Positions 1 to 9,154 of a DNA stretch of 64,000 bases are shown in pieces. Where the stretch lies: NCBI RefSeq assembly GCF_001650715.1, contig NZ_LWQT01000088.1, positions 62,001 through 126,000 on the forward strand. Direction: 5' to 3'. Origin of the DNA: Paramagnetospirillum marisnigri. Its GTDB lineage: Bacteria; Pseudomonadota; Alphaproteobacteria; Rhodospirillales; Magnetospirillaceae. Position numbers and translations under genes: made by a program. Each line of letters begins with the position of its first letter. Within the stretch, counting starts at the first letter, position 1. The notes under the pieces are model-generated. The model did no database searches. It was not told the origin of the DNA and saw only the letters and a program-made list of their open reading frames with translations.

Positions 1-1622
1 TGCTGGCCTTCATCGGCATCGCCCTGCGCATGATCGATGTGTCGCTGTTCGACACCCGCCCGGCCAAGCCGACCGCGGCGCCCAGCGCCCGTTCCGACGG
101 CCTGGAGATGGAACGGGCCGACATCTCGGATCGCAACGGCACCCTGCTGGCCTCGTCGCTGCCCACCATGTCGCTGTTCGCCGAGCCGGAAAAGCTGAAG
201 GCGGCCAAGGTCGATGTGGAAGGCGCCGCCGCCCAGTTGGTGGCGGTGTTGCCCGATCTCGATATCGAGGAAACCATCGAGAAACTGTCCTCGGCCCGCA
301 GCTTCGTCTACCTGAAGCGCAACCTGACGCCGCGCCAGCAATACGACGTCAACGCGCTGGGCATTCCCGGCCTGCAATTCGAGAAGGGCGAGCGCCGCAT
401 CTATCCCCACGGCAATCTGGTGTCCCATGTGGTCGGCATGACCGGCGTCGACAACAAGGGCCTCGCCGGGATCGAGAAGCGGTTCGAGAACGCCATCCGC
501 GAAAGCCGCGAGCCGCTGGGCCTGTCCATCGACATCCGGGTCCAGACCGTGGTGCGCAACGAACTGGCCCGCGCCGTCCAGGAATTCTCGGCGGTGGGCG
601 CCACCGGCATGGTGATGGACGTCCATACCGGTGAGATGCTGGCCATGGTCAGCCTGCCCGACTTCGATCCCAACGATCCGCCGCCGCCCACCGACCCGTC
701 CATGTTCAACCGCGCCACCAAGGGCGCCTACGAGATGGGCAGCACCTTCAAGCTGTTCAACACCGCCATGGCGCTGGATTCGGGGCGGATCAACCTCAAT
801 TCCAGCTTCGACGCCACCAAGCCGCTGGTGTTCGGCGGCCACACCATCCACGACGACCATGCCCAGAACCGCTGGATGACGGTGCCGGAAATCCTGATCC
901 ATTCCTCCAATATCGGTTCGGCCCGCATGGCGCTGGACGTGGGCACCGAGGGCCAGCGCGCCTTCATGGCCCGCATCGGCATGCTGGCGCCGCCCGCCCT
1001 GGAACTTCCCGAGGTGGGCGCTCCCATGGTTCCCAGCCCCTGGCGCGAGATCAATACCATCACCATCGCCTTCGGCCATGGCCTGTCGGTGACGCCCTTG
1101 CAGCTGGTGAGCGGGGTCGCCACCTTGGTCAATGGCGGCGAATACCACCCGCCAACCCTGCTGGCCCGTGCTCCCGACGAGAAGATCTCGGGCATCCGCA
1201 TCATCAAGCCGAAGACCTCGGACCAGATGCGCTCGCTGATGCGCATGGTGGTGACCGAGGGCACCGGCAAGAAGGCGGACGTGCCGGGTTACGAGGTGGG
1301 CGGCAAGACCGGCACCGCCGAAAAGGCGGGCCATGGCGGCTATCGCAAGAAGGCGGTGTTGTCGTCCTTCGTGGCGGCCTTCCCCATGGATGCGCCGCGC
1401 TACGCCATCCTGATCATGATCGACGAGCCCCAGGGCACCAAGGAGACCTATGGCTTCATCACGGCGGGCTGGACGGCGGCGCCGGTGGTCAGCCGGGTGG
1501 TGGCCCAGATCGCGCCCCTGATGGGGCTGATGCCCAAGACCGTGGTTCCGGCGGCCTCGCCGGTGGCCAAGTCCAATGTCAACACCTCCGGAAGGAGCCG
1601 GGAAGTTGCGGCGGTTGAGTGA
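1..1622 (+). CDS. ftsI: Peptidoglycan transpeptidase FtsI (PBP3), 5' end outside the window
   Basis: Class B penicillin-binding protein that cross-links septal peptidoglycan in the periplasm. The reading frame is already open at base 3 and encodes the end of a membrane segment (LAFIGIALRM) before the first ATG at base 30, so the true start lies upstream. Counting from that ATG, the PBP dimerisation domain spans about 25-165 and the transpeptidase about 185-500. The three active-site motifs are intact: STFK at 238-241 (catalytic Ser), SSN at 292-294 and KTGT at 426-429. It heads the visible part of the dcw operon and overlaps murE by 17 bases if murE starts at 1606. The tail after about 490 is low-complexity Pro/Ala/Val. 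FtsI rather than PBP2 is favoured by the dcw context. Confidence 0.95.
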   Translation, partial: LAFIGIALRMIDVSLFDTRPAKPTAAPSARSDGLEMERADISDRNGTLLASSLPTMSLFAEPEKLKAAKVDVEGAAAQLVAVLPDLDIEETIEKLSSARSFVYLKRNLTPRQQYDVNALGIPGLQFEKGERRIYPHGNLVSHVVGMTGVDNKGLAGIEKRFENAIRESREPLGLSIDIRVQTVVRNELARAVQEFSAVGATGMVMDVHTGEMLAMVSLPDFDPNDPPPPTDPSMFNRATKGAYEMGSTFKLFNTAMALDSGRINLNSSFDATKPLVFGGHTIHDDHAQNRWMTVPEILIHSSNIGSARMALDVGTEGQRAFMARIGMLAPPALELPEVGAPMVPSPWREINTITIAFGHGLSVTPLQLVSGVATLVNGGEYHPPTLLARAPDEKISGIRIIKPKTSDQMRSLMRMVVTEGTGKKADVPGYEVGGKTGTAEKAGHGGYRKKAVLSSFVAAFPMDAPRYAILIMIDEPQGTKETYGFITAGWTAAPVVSRVVAQIAPLMGLMPKTVVPAASPVAKSNVNTSGRSREVAAVE

Positions 1623-3060
1623 AATGATGGGAACGACGCTCGCCATGGACGTTGATATCGCCGGGATTACCGCCGATTCCCGTGCCGTCGCGCCCGGATT
1701 CCTGTTCGCCGCCCTGTTGGGGACCAAGGCCGATGGTCGCGACTTCGTGCCCGCCGCGCTGAAGGCGGGCGCCTCGGCGGTCTTGGCGCCGGAAGGTTCC
1801 GACCTCGACCTGCCGCCCGGTGTCGCCCAGATCACCGATGCCAATCCCCGGCGCCGTTTCGCCCAACTGGCCGCCGCCTTCCATGGCGACCAGCCCAAGA
1901 GCGTGGTGGCGGTCACCGGCACCAACGGCAAGACCTCCACTGCCGTGTTCTATGGCCGCCTGATGGAGGAATTGGGCCATCACGCCGCCGCCATCGGCAC
2001 GCTGGGCATCCTGGCGCGCGGTTGGGACAACCGGGGTGGCCTGACCACCCCCGATCCGGCGGCGCTGCACGACGCCCTGGCCCGTCTGGCCCACCTCGGC
2101 GTCAGTCATGCCTGCATCGAGGCCTCCAGCCACGGCCTCGACCAATACCGGCTGGACGGCGTGCGCCTGACCGCCGCCGCTTTCACCAATCTGACCCGCG
2201 ACCATCTCGACTATCACGGCGACATGGAGAGCTATGGCCGGGCCAAGCTGCGGCTGTTCACCGAACTGCTGCCGCCGGGCGCGGTGGCGGTGATCAACAT
2301 GGACAGCCCCGAGGCGCCGCGCTTCGCCGAAGCCGCCGCCGCCCATGGGCTGAAGGTTCTGGGCTATGGCCGGAACGGCGCCGAGCTGAGGCTGGTGGAG
2401 TCCTCGCCCCGTCCCTTCGGCCAGGAACTGCGCCTCGAGGTGTTGGGCCGCGCCGTCACCGTCGCGCTGCCCCTGGCGGGGGATTTCCAGGCCATGAACG
2501 CCCTGGCCGCCCTGGGCCTCGCCTTGGCCTCGGGGGCCGATGCCGAGGCCGCCACCGCCGCCCTGGAACGGCTGGACGGCGTGCCCGGCCGCCTGGAGCG
2601 GGTGGCGGAACGCGCCAATGGCGCCGCCATCTATGTGGACTACGCCCATACCCCCGACGCGCTGGAAACCGCCTTGCGCGCCCTGAAGCCCCATGCCCGG
2701 CGCCGTCTGGTGGTGGTGTTCGGCTGCGGCGGCGACCGCGACCCCGGCAAGCGGCCCCAGATGGGGGCGGTAGCCTGCCGTCTGGCCGACGCCATGATCG
2801 TCACCGACGACAATCCCCGCTCCGAGGACCCGGATGCCATCCGCGCCGCCATTCTGTCGGCTTGCTGCGGCGCCATCGAGATCGGCGACCGCCGCGAGGC
2901 CATCCGTATCGGCGTCGCCGGTTTGCAGAAGGGCGACGTGCTGCTGCTGGCGGGCAAGGGCCACGAGACCGGCCAGATCGTCGGTGCCAGCGTGATTCCC
3001 TTCGACGACCGCGAGGAAGCCCGCGCCGCCGTGCTTTGCGCCGATGGGAGGCTGTCATGA
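1606..3060 (+). CDS. murE: UDP-MurNAc-L-Ala-D-Glu:meso-diaminopimelate ligase MurE
   Basis: Cytoplasmic Mur ligase that adds the third peptide residue to UDP-MurNAc-L-Ala-D-Glu. I chose the TTG start at 1606 because GAAGGAG at 1591-1597 sits 8 bases upstream and it gives the usual family beginning (MRRLSEMM). An ATG at 1576 in the same frame would add ten residues and lengthen the ftsI overlap. The protein is 484 aa. The ATP-binding loop GTNGKT lies at about 105-110 and the DNPR motif at about 402-405, which in this family marks specificity for meso-diaminopimelate rather than lysine. The stop overlaps the murF start (ATGA), so translation is probably coupled. Confidence 0.96.
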   Translation: MRRLSEMMGTTLAMDVDIAGITADSRAVAPGFLFAALLGTKADGRDFVPAALKAGASAVLAPEGSDLDLPPGVAQITDANPRRRFAQLAAAFHGDQPKSVVAVTGTNGKTSTAVFYGRLMEELGHHAAAIGTLGILARGWDNRGGLTTPDPAALHDALARLAHLGVSHACIEASSHGLDQYRLDGVRLTAAAFTNLTRDHLDYHGDMESYGRAKLRLFTELLPPGAVAVINMDSPEAPRFAEAAAAHGLKVLGYGRNGAELRLVESSPRPFGQELRLEVLGRAVTVALPLAGDFQAMNALAALGLALASGADAEAATAALERLDGVPGRLERVAERANGAAIYVDYAHTPDALETALRALKPHARRRLVVVFGCGGDRDPGKRPQMGAVACRLADAMIVTDDNPRSEDPDAIRAAILSACCGAIEIGDRREAIRIGVAGLQKGDVLLLAGKGHETGQIVGASVIPFDDREEARAAVLCADGRLS

Positions 3061-4451
3061 GCGAGCACTCCCCGCTCTGGACCAGCGCCGAAGCCGCCGC
3101 CGCCGTGGGCGGGACTCCCTCCGGCCTCGCCTGGGAGGCCTCGGGCGTATCCATCGACAGCCGCACCGTCCAGCCCGGCGACCTGTTCATCGCCCTGGCG
3201 GGTCCCAATCATGACGGTCATGACCATGTGGCCGCCGCCCTGGCCCAGGGGGCGGCCTGCGCCCTGGTCCATCGCCTGCCCGCCGGTGTCGCCAGTGACG
3301 CGCCGCTGCTGCTGGTCAAGGACACCGTCGAGGCGTTGTACGTCCTGGCCGCCGCCGCCCGCGCCCGCTGCCCGGGAACCATCGCCGCTATCACCGGCAG
3401 CGTCGGCAAGACCGGCACCAAGGAGATGCTGCGCCTGGCCCTGTCGCAACAGGGCGCCACCCATGCCAGCACCGGCAATCTCAACAACCATCTCGGCGCG
3501 CCGCTGTCCCTGGCTCGCATGCCCAGCGACACCCGCTTCGGCATTTTCGAGCTGGGCATGAACCATGCGGGCGAGTTGACCCCGCTCAGCCGTCTGGTCC
3601 GCCCCCATGTGGCCGCCATCACCACGGTGGAAGCGGTGCATATGGAATTCTTCGGTTCCACCGAGGCCATCGCCGAGGCCAAGGCGGAAATCCTGGACGG
3701 GCTGGAAGACGGCGGCATCGCCGTGCTGCCCCGCGACAATCGTCATTTCCAACTTCTGGCCGATGCCGCCGGCGGCCATGGGGTGCGCAGCTTCGGCAGC
3801 CATATCGAGGCCACGGCCCGGCTGCTGGATTGCGGCATCGATCCGGCGTCCACCGCCGTCTTCGCCCTGGTGCGCGATCGCGCCCTGTCCTATCGCATCG
3901 GCATTTCCGGCCGCCAGTGGGCGATGAATTCCCTGGCGGTGCTGCTGGTGGTCGATGCCCTGGGCGCCGATATGGATGCCGCCGCCAAGTCCCTTTCCGC
4001 CATGACCGCCCCCAAGGGCCGCGGCGAACGCCGCAAGATCGCCCTGGCCGATGGCAGCGTCGAACTGATCGACGAAAGCTACAACGCCTCGCCGGTGTCC
4101 ATGCGCGCCGCCATCGCCACCCTGGCCTCGGCCAAGCCCGCCAAGGGCGCCCGGCGCATCGCCGTTTTGGGCGACATGCTGGAACTGGGCGAGACCGGCC
4201 CGGCCCTGCATGCCGGTCTGGCCGAAACCATCGACACCTGGACCATCGATCTGGTCTTTACCGCCGGTCCGCTGATGCGCCACCTGCACGACGCCCTGCC
4301 GGATTTCCGGCGCGGCACCCATGCCGAAACCTCCGACGCCCTGGCGCCCCTGGTGCGCCAGGCCATCCGCCCCGGCGACGTGGTGATGGTCAAGGGCTCG
4401 GCTGGCAGCCGCATGGGCCGGGTGGTCCAGGCCCTGGCAGAGGAGAAATAG
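3057..4451 (+). CDS. murF: UDP-MurNAc-tripeptide:D-Ala-D-Ala ligase MurF
   Basis: Adds the D-Ala-D-Ala dipeptide to UDP-MurNAc-tripeptide, the last cytoplasmic step of nucleotide precursor synthesis. The 464-aa length is typical. The N-terminal substrate domain includes SIDSRTVQPGDLF at about 32-44, the central domain has the P-loop GSVGKT at 114-119, and the C-terminal Mur ligase domain carries DESYNASP, a conserved MurF signature. The ATG overlaps the murE stop by four bases. The same frame stays open far upstream inside murE, but that stretch is the Arg/Pro-rich shadow of murE and is not coding. Six bases separate the stop from mraY. Confidence 0.96.
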   Translation: MSEHSPLWTSAEAAAAVGGTPSGLAWEASGVSIDSRTVQPGDLFIALAGPNHDGHDHVAAALAQGAACALVHRLPAGVASDAPLLLVKDTVEALYVLAAAARARCPGTIAAITGSVGKTGTKEMLRLALSQQGATHASTGNLNNHLGAPLSLARMPSDTRFGIFELGMNHAGELTPLSRLVRPHVAAITTVEAVHMEFFGSTEAIAEAKAEILDGLEDGGIAVLPRDNRHFQLLADAAGGHGVRSFGSHIEATARLLDCGIDPASTAVFALVRDRALSYRIGISGRQWAMNSLAVLLVVDALGADMDAAAKSLSAMTAPKGRGERRKIALADGSVELIDESYNASPVSMRAAIATLASAKPAKGARRIAVLGDMLELGETGPALHAGLAETIDTWTIDLVFTAGPLMRHLHDALPDFRRGTHAETSDALAPLVRQAIRPGDVVMVKGSAGSRMGRVVQALAEEK

Positions 4452-4457
4452 GAAGCA

Positions 4458-5546
4458 ATGCTCTACAACCTCCTCTTTCCGTTGGCCGACCAGATCCCGG
4501 TCTTCAACCTGTTCAAATACCTGACCTTCCGCACGGGTGGCGCGGTGCTGACCGCGCTGATCGTGTCGTTCCTGCTGGGTCCGACCATCATCAACTCCCT
4601 GCGCAAGTGGCAGAAGCAGGGCCAGCCCATCCGCGCCGACGGCCCGGAAAGCCATCTGCTGACCAAGAAGGGAACCCCCACCATGGGCGGTTTCCTGATC
4701 CTGATCGCGCTGGGCGTCTCCACCTTGCTGTGGGCCGATCTGCGCAACCAGTATGTCTGGATCGTGCTGCTGGTGACCCTGGGTTATGGCCTGATCGGCT
4801 TCCTCGACGACTATCTGAAGGTCTCGAAGAAGAACCCCAAGGGCATGCCCGGCAAGGCCAAGCTGGTGGGCGAGATCGCCATCGGCCTGGGCGCCGCCAT
4901 CTGGGTGATGGCCTTGCAGCGCGAGCCGCTGTCGGGCGCCCTGGCGGTGCCGTTCTTCAAGACCGTGCTGCTGCAGCTGTCCTGGTTCTACCTGCCCTTC
5001 GCGGTGTTCATCATCGTCGGCGCCGGCAATGCGGTGAACCTCACCGACGGGTTGGACGGGCTGGCCATCGTGCCGGTGATGATCGCGGCCGGCGTGTTCG
5101 CCATCATCTCCTATCTGGTGGGCCACGCCGTCTTCGCCAACTACCTGCAAATCCACTACGTCATCGGTTCGGGCGAGCTGGCGGTGTTCTGCGGCGCCCT
5201 GGTGGGGGCCGGGCTCGGCTTCCTGTGGTTCAACGCGCCGCCCGCCATGGTGTTCATGGGCGATACCGGCTCGCTGGCCCTGGGCGGGGCGCTCGGCGCC
5301 ATCAGCATCGTCACCAAGCATGAACTGGTGCTGGGCATCGTCGGCGGCCTGTTCGTGCTGGAAACCGTCTCGGTCATCGTCCAGGTGGCGTCGTTCAAGC
5401 TGACCGGCAAGCGGGTGTTCCGCATGGCGCCGCTGCATCACCACTACGAGAAGAAGGGATGGGCCGAGCCCACCGTGGTCATCCGCTTCTGGATCATCGC
5501 CACCATCCTGGCCCTGATCGGCCTGTCCACCCTGAAGCTGAGGTAG
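4458..5546 (+). CDS. mraY: Phospho-MurNAc-pentapeptide transferase MraY
   Basis: Integral membrane enzyme that transfers phospho-MurNAc-pentapeptide to undecaprenyl phosphate, giving lipid I. The protein is 362 aa with about ten hydrophobic segments. Family motifs are present: TMGGFLI near 75, FLDDYLKV near 115 (Asp pair for Mg binding), [13 protein letters not shown] near 192, and [11 protein letters not shown] near 268. The motif [13 protein letters not shown] near 325 is the HHH signature of MraY. GGAAGCA directly before the ATG gives weak ribosome binding; GAGGAG within the murF end probably serves as the main Shine-Dalgarno. Confidence 0.97.
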   Translation: MLYNLLFPLADQIPVFNLFKYLTFRTGGAVLTALIVSFLLGPTIINSLRKWQKQGQPIRADGPESHLLTKKGTPTMGGFLILIALGVSTLLWADLRNQYVWIVLLVTLGYGLIGFLDDYLKVSKKNPKGMPGKAKLVGEIAIGLGAAIWVMALQREPLSGALAVPFFKTVLLQLSWFYLPFAVFIIVGAGNAVNLTDGLDGLAIVPVMIAAGVFAIISYLVGHAVFANYLQIHYVIGSGELAVFCGALVGAGLGFLWFNAPPAMVFMGDTGSLALGGALGAISIVTKHELVLGIVGGLFVLETVSVIVQVASFKLTGKRVFRMAPLHHHYEKKGWAEPTVVIRFWIIATILALIGLSTLKLR

Positions 5547-5553
5547 TCCGAGC

Positions 5554-6915
5554 ATGATTCCGGTCCCCTTCCTCAAGGGCAAGCGCGTCGCGGTGATGGG
5601 TCTCGGCAAGTCCGGGACCGCCACGGCGCGCGCGCTGCTGGCCTCGGGGGCCGGGGTGATGGCCTGGGACGACGACGAGGGCGCCCGGCGCCAGGGCGCG
5701 GAAAGCGCGCTGCCCATCGGCGATCCCATGGTCAAGGATTTCACCAAGGCCGATCTGGTGGTGTGGAGTCCCGGCATTCCCCATACCCATCCCAAGCCCC
5801 ATCCGGTGGCGGAGAAAGTGCGGGCGGCGGGCGTGCCGCTGGTCTGCGACGTGGAACTGCTGGCCCGCGCCTTGGCCGACCATCGCTTTCTGGGCGTGAC
5901 CGGCACCAACGGCAAATCCACCACCACCACCCTGCTGGCCCATGTGCTGGAACGATCCGGCGCGCCGGTGGCGGCGGGCGGCAATCTCGGCACCGCCGCC
6001 CTGGACCTGCCGGTGCTGCCCGGCGACGGCCGCTATGTGCTGGAACTGTCCTCCTATCAGCTGGAACTGGTGGACAGCCTGAAGCTGTCGGTGGGCATCC
6101 TGCTCAACATCACTCCCGACCATCTAGGGCGGCATGGCGGCATGGCGGGCTATGTGGCGGCCAAGCGCCGGATGTTCGACTTCCTGACTCCCGGCGGTGT
6201 CGCGGTGGTGGGCGTCGATGACGGCGCCTGCAAGTCCATGGCTGCCGAACTGGCCCGCCTCGGCGTCCGGGTGGTGCCGGTCTCGGTCAGGGAGGCCCTG
6301 GCCGATGGCGTGTCCGCCCCTGACGGCATCCTGCTGGACAATGGCAAGCCGGTCTGCGACCTGAAGTCCTTCCCCCGCCTGCCCGGCGCCCATAACTGGC
6401 AGAACGCCTGCGCCGTCTACGCCGCCGCCCGCGCCGACGGCATTGCCGCCAAGACCATCGTCGCCGCCTTCGAAAGCTATCCCGGCCTAGCCCACCGTCA
6501 GGAACTGGTGGCCGAGGTCGACGGCATCGCCTGGATCAACGATTCCAAGGCCACCAATGCCGACGCGGCCGAGAAGGCCCTGGTCTGCTACGACCATGTC
6601 TACTGGATCATCGGCGGCCAGGCCAAGGAAGGCGGCATCGCTTCGCTGGAACAGCATTTCGGCCGGATCGAGCACGCCTTCCTGATCGGCGAGGCCGCCG
6701 AGTCCTTCGCCGCCACCCTGGAGGGCAAGGTCCGCTTCACCCGCTGCGGCACCCTGGCGAAGGCGGTGGCCGCCGCCCGCAATCTGGCGGTGTCCGACGC
6801 CATCCCCGGCGCGGTGGTGCTGCTGTCGCCCGCCTGCGCCTCGTGGGACCAGTTCAAGTCGTTCGAGCATCGCGGCGACAGCTTCCGCGAGCTGGTCATG
6901 GAGTTCGCATCATGA
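5554..6915 (+). CDS. murD: UDP-MurNAc-L-Ala:D-Glu ligase MurD
   Basis: Adds D-glutamate to UDP-MurNAc-L-Ala in the cytoplasm. The 453-aa protein starts with an N-terminal Rossmann-like UDP-binding domain (VAVMGLGKSG near 12-21), then the ATP loop GTNGKST near 114-120, the LSSYQLE motif near 166 and a C-terminal ligase domain with NDSKATN near 325. It follows mraY after seven bases and ends in ATGA shared with ftsW. The order mraY-murD-ftsW-murG matches canonical dcw clusters. Confidence 0.96.
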   Translation: MIPVPFLKGKRVAVMGLGKSGTATARALLASGAGVMAWDDDEGARRQGAESALPIGDPMVKDFTKADLVVWSPGIPHTHPKPHPVAEKVRAAGVPLVCDVELLARALADHRFLGVTGTNGKSTTTTLLAHVLERSGAPVAAGGNLGTAALDLPVLPGDGRYVLELSSYQLELVDSLKLSVGILLNITPDHLGRHGGMAGYVAAKRRMFDFLTPGGVAVVGVDDGACKSMAAELARLGVRVVPVSVREALADGVSAPDGILLDNGKPVCDLKSFPRLPGAHNWQNACAVYAAARADGIAAKTIVAAFESYPGLAHRQELVAEVDGIAWINDSKATNADAAEKALVCYDHVYWIIGGQAKEGGIASLEQHFGRIEHAFLIGEAAESFAATLEGKVRFTRCGTLAKAVAAARNLAVSDAIPGAVVLLSPACASWDQFKSFEHRGDSFRELVMEFAS

Positions 6916-8045
6916 CCATCAGCTTCGGACGCACAGATACCTCGACCCTGGGCCGCTGGTGGTGGACGGTGGACCGCTGGACCATCGCCGCCCTGTTCCT
7001 GCTGGTGGGTGTCGGCCTGCTGCTGACCATGGCCGCCAGCCCGGCGGTGGCCGAGCGCATCAATGCCCAGAGCAGCTTCCACTTCGTGCGGCGCCAGTTC
7101 ATGTTCCTGGCCCCGGCCCTGGTGATCATGATCGGGGTGTCGCTGTTCAGCCCCAAGCAGATCCGCCGCATGGCGGTGATCGGCCTGTTGGGTTCCATCG
7201 TGCTGCTGGCGCTGGTGCCGCTGCTGGGCGCCGAGATCAAGGGCGCCAAGCGCTGGCTCAATCTGGGGCCGCTGTCCATCCAGCCGTCGGAATTCGTCAA
7301 GCCCATGTTCGCGGTGGTGTCGGGCTGGATGTTCGCCTCGGCGCGCATCGAGGAAGGTTTCCCCGGCCGTCTCATCGCCACCGGCCTGTTCGGATTGGTG
7401 GCGGTGCTGCTGCTGATCCAGCCCGATGTGGGCCAGACCGCCATCGTCACCGCCATCTGGGCCACCCAGTTCTTCCTGGCCGGGTTGTCCATCGGCTGGG
7501 TGATCGGACTGGGTCTGGCGGCGCCGCTGGGCGCGCTCGGCGCCTATTACGCCTTCCCCCATGTCCAGAACCGAGTCGCCAAGTTCCTCGATCCCGCCGG
7601 CAATGGCGGCTATCAGGTCGAGACCGCCATGAAGGCCTTCAAGAACGGCGGCCTGTTCGGCAAGGGGCCGGGCGAGGGCCGGGTCAAGTTGTCGCTGCCC
7701 GACGCCCATACCGATTTCATCCTGGCGGTGGGCGGCGAGGAATTCGGCGTGGTGCTGTGCCTGCTGGTGGTGGCGCTGTTCGCCTTCATCGTGCTGCGCG
7801 GCTTCTCGCGCGTGCTGAAGGAAGACAATCTCTTCGTGGTGCTGGCCACCGCCGGGCTGCTGGTGCAGTTCGGTCTGCAGGCCATGGTCAACATGGCCTC
7901 GACCCTGCGCATGATGCCGCCCAAGGGCATGACCCTGCCCTTCATCTCCTATGGCGGCTCGTCCATGGTGGCGCTGGCGCTCGGCATGGGCATGGTACTG
8001 GCGCTGACCCGAACCCGCTACGGCAGGGAGGGCCACGACGCATGA
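6912..8045 (+). CDS. ftsW: Septal peptidoglycan glycosyltransferase FtsW
   Basis: SEDS-family polytopic membrane protein that polymerises lipid II at the septum together with FtsI. The start is the ATG that overlaps the murD stop; the upstream extension in the same frame lies inside murD. The protein is 377 aa with about ten membrane segments. SEDS signatures are visible: GAKRWLNLGPLSIQPSEFVK around 102-121, KGPGEGRVKLSLPDAHTDF near 254-272, and FISYGGSSM near 345-353. It is FtsW rather than RodA by its position between murD and murG. Confidence 0.95.
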   Translation: MTISFGRTDTSTLGRWWWTVDRWTIAALFLLVGVGLLLTMAASPAVAERINAQSSFHFVRRQFMFLAPALVIMIGVSLFSPKQIRRMAVIGLLGSIVLLALVPLLGAEIKGAKRWLNLGPLSIQPSEFVKPMFAVVSGWMFASARIEEGFPGRLIATGLFGLVAVLLLIQPDVGQTAIVTAIWATQFFLAGLSIGWVIGLGLAAPLGALGAYYAFPHVQNRVAKFLDPAGNGGYQVETAMKAFKNGGLFGKGPGEGRVKLSLPDAHTDFILAVGGEEFGVVLCLLVVALFAFIVLRGFSRVLKEDNLFVVLATAGLLVQFGLQAMVNMASTLRMMPPKGMTLPFISYGGSSMVALALGMGMVLALTRTRYGREGHDA

Positions 8046-9151
8046 ACGCGCCCTTGATCGCCCTGGCGGCCGGTGGTACCGGCGGCCACGTCTTCCCGGC
8101 CGAGGCATTGGCCTCGACCTTGTTGGAGCGCGGCTATCGCCTGGCGCTGATCACCGATAAGCGCGGTGCCGCCTATGGCGGCACCCTGGGCAGCCTTGAG
8201 ACCCACCGCATCTCGGCGGGCGGCATCGCCGGGCGCGGGCGGCTGGCCAAGCTGCGCGCCATGGCGGAACTGACCATCGGCGTGTTCCAGGCCCACGGCC
8301 TGATCAAGCGCATCATGCCCGCCGCCGTGGTCGGCTTCGGCGGCTATGCCTCGGTGCCGGGCATGGTGGCCGCCGTGCTGGGCGGGGTTCCCACGGTGAT
8401 GCACGAACAGAACGCGGTGCTGGGCCGCGCCAACCGCCTGCTGGCGGGCAAGGTGGCGCGGATCGCCACCTCCTTCGCCGAGGTCGAGCACATCGACGCC
8501 CGGCTGGCGGCCAAGCTGGTCCATACCGGCATGCCGGTGCGCGCCGCCATCGACGCCCAGCGCCATGTCCCCTATGCCCCCATCACCGGTGACGGCCCCA
8601 TCCATCTGGTGGTGCTGGGCGGCAGCCAGGGGGCGCGGATTCTGTCCGAGGTGGTTCCGGCGGCGCTGATGCGGCTGCCCGAGAGCCTGCGGCGGCGTAT
8701 CCGCATCGCCCAGCAATGCCGCCCCGAGGATTTGGAGGCGGTGGGCAAGGCCTATGAGGGCAGCGGTATCGACGCCACTCTGCAAAGCTTCTTCTCTGAC
8801 GTGCCCGAACGGCTGGCCGGTGCCCATCTGGTGATCGCCCGGGCCGGTGCCTCGACGGTGGCGGAGCTGACCGCCCTGGGCCGCCCCGCCATCCTGGTGC
8901 CCTATCCCTTCGCCATCGACGACCACCAGACCGCCAATGCCCATGCGGTGGAGGACAGCGGCGGCGCCTGGCTGATCGGCCAGGACGCCTTCACCGCCGA
9001 AACCCTGTCGGCCCGCCTGGACTCGCTGCTGGGCCAGCCCGAGGCATTGACCCGTACCGCCGAATGCGCCGCCCGCGCCGGTCGCCCCGACGCTGCAGCC
9101 CGTCTCGCCGATCTGGTGATCGGTCTCATCCCCGCCGACAGGAGGCTCTGA
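8042..9151 (+). CDS. murG: UDP-GlcNAc:lipid I N-acetylglucosaminyltransferase MurG
   Basis: Peripheral membrane GT-B enzyme converting lipid I to lipid II on the cytoplasmic face. The 369-aa protein shows the N-terminal G-loop GGTGGHVFPA near 11-20, a second glycine-rich loop at GFGGYAS near 99-105, HEQNAVLGRANR near 120-131, and the C-terminal donor-site region with LGGSQGAR near 194 and RAGASTVAEL near 268. The ATG overlaps the ftsW stop by four bases. Three bases separate its stop from murC. Confidence 0.96.
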   Translation: MNAPLIALAAGGTGGHVFPAEALASTLLERGYRLALITDKRGAAYGGTLGSLETHRISAGGIAGRGRLAKLRAMAELTIGVFQAHGLIKRIMPAAVVGFGGYASVPGMVAAVLGGVPTVMHEQNAVLGRANRLLAGKVARIATSFAEVEHIDARLAAKLVHTGMPVRAAIDAQRHVPYAPITGDGPIHLVVLGGSQGARILSEVVPAALMRLPESLRRRIRIAQQCRPEDLEAVGKAYEGSGIDATLQSFFSDVPERLAGAHLVIARAGASTVAELTALGRPAILVPYPFAIDDHQTANAHAVEDSGGAWLIGQDAFTAETLSARLDSLLGQPEALTRTAECAARAGRPDAAARLADLVIGLIPADRRL

Positions 9152-9154
9152 CCC

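Noticed and set aside
2640-5993. 1117-codon minus-strand frame opposite murE-murD
   Set aside because: Low-complexity translation antisense to four essential genes with intact motifs.
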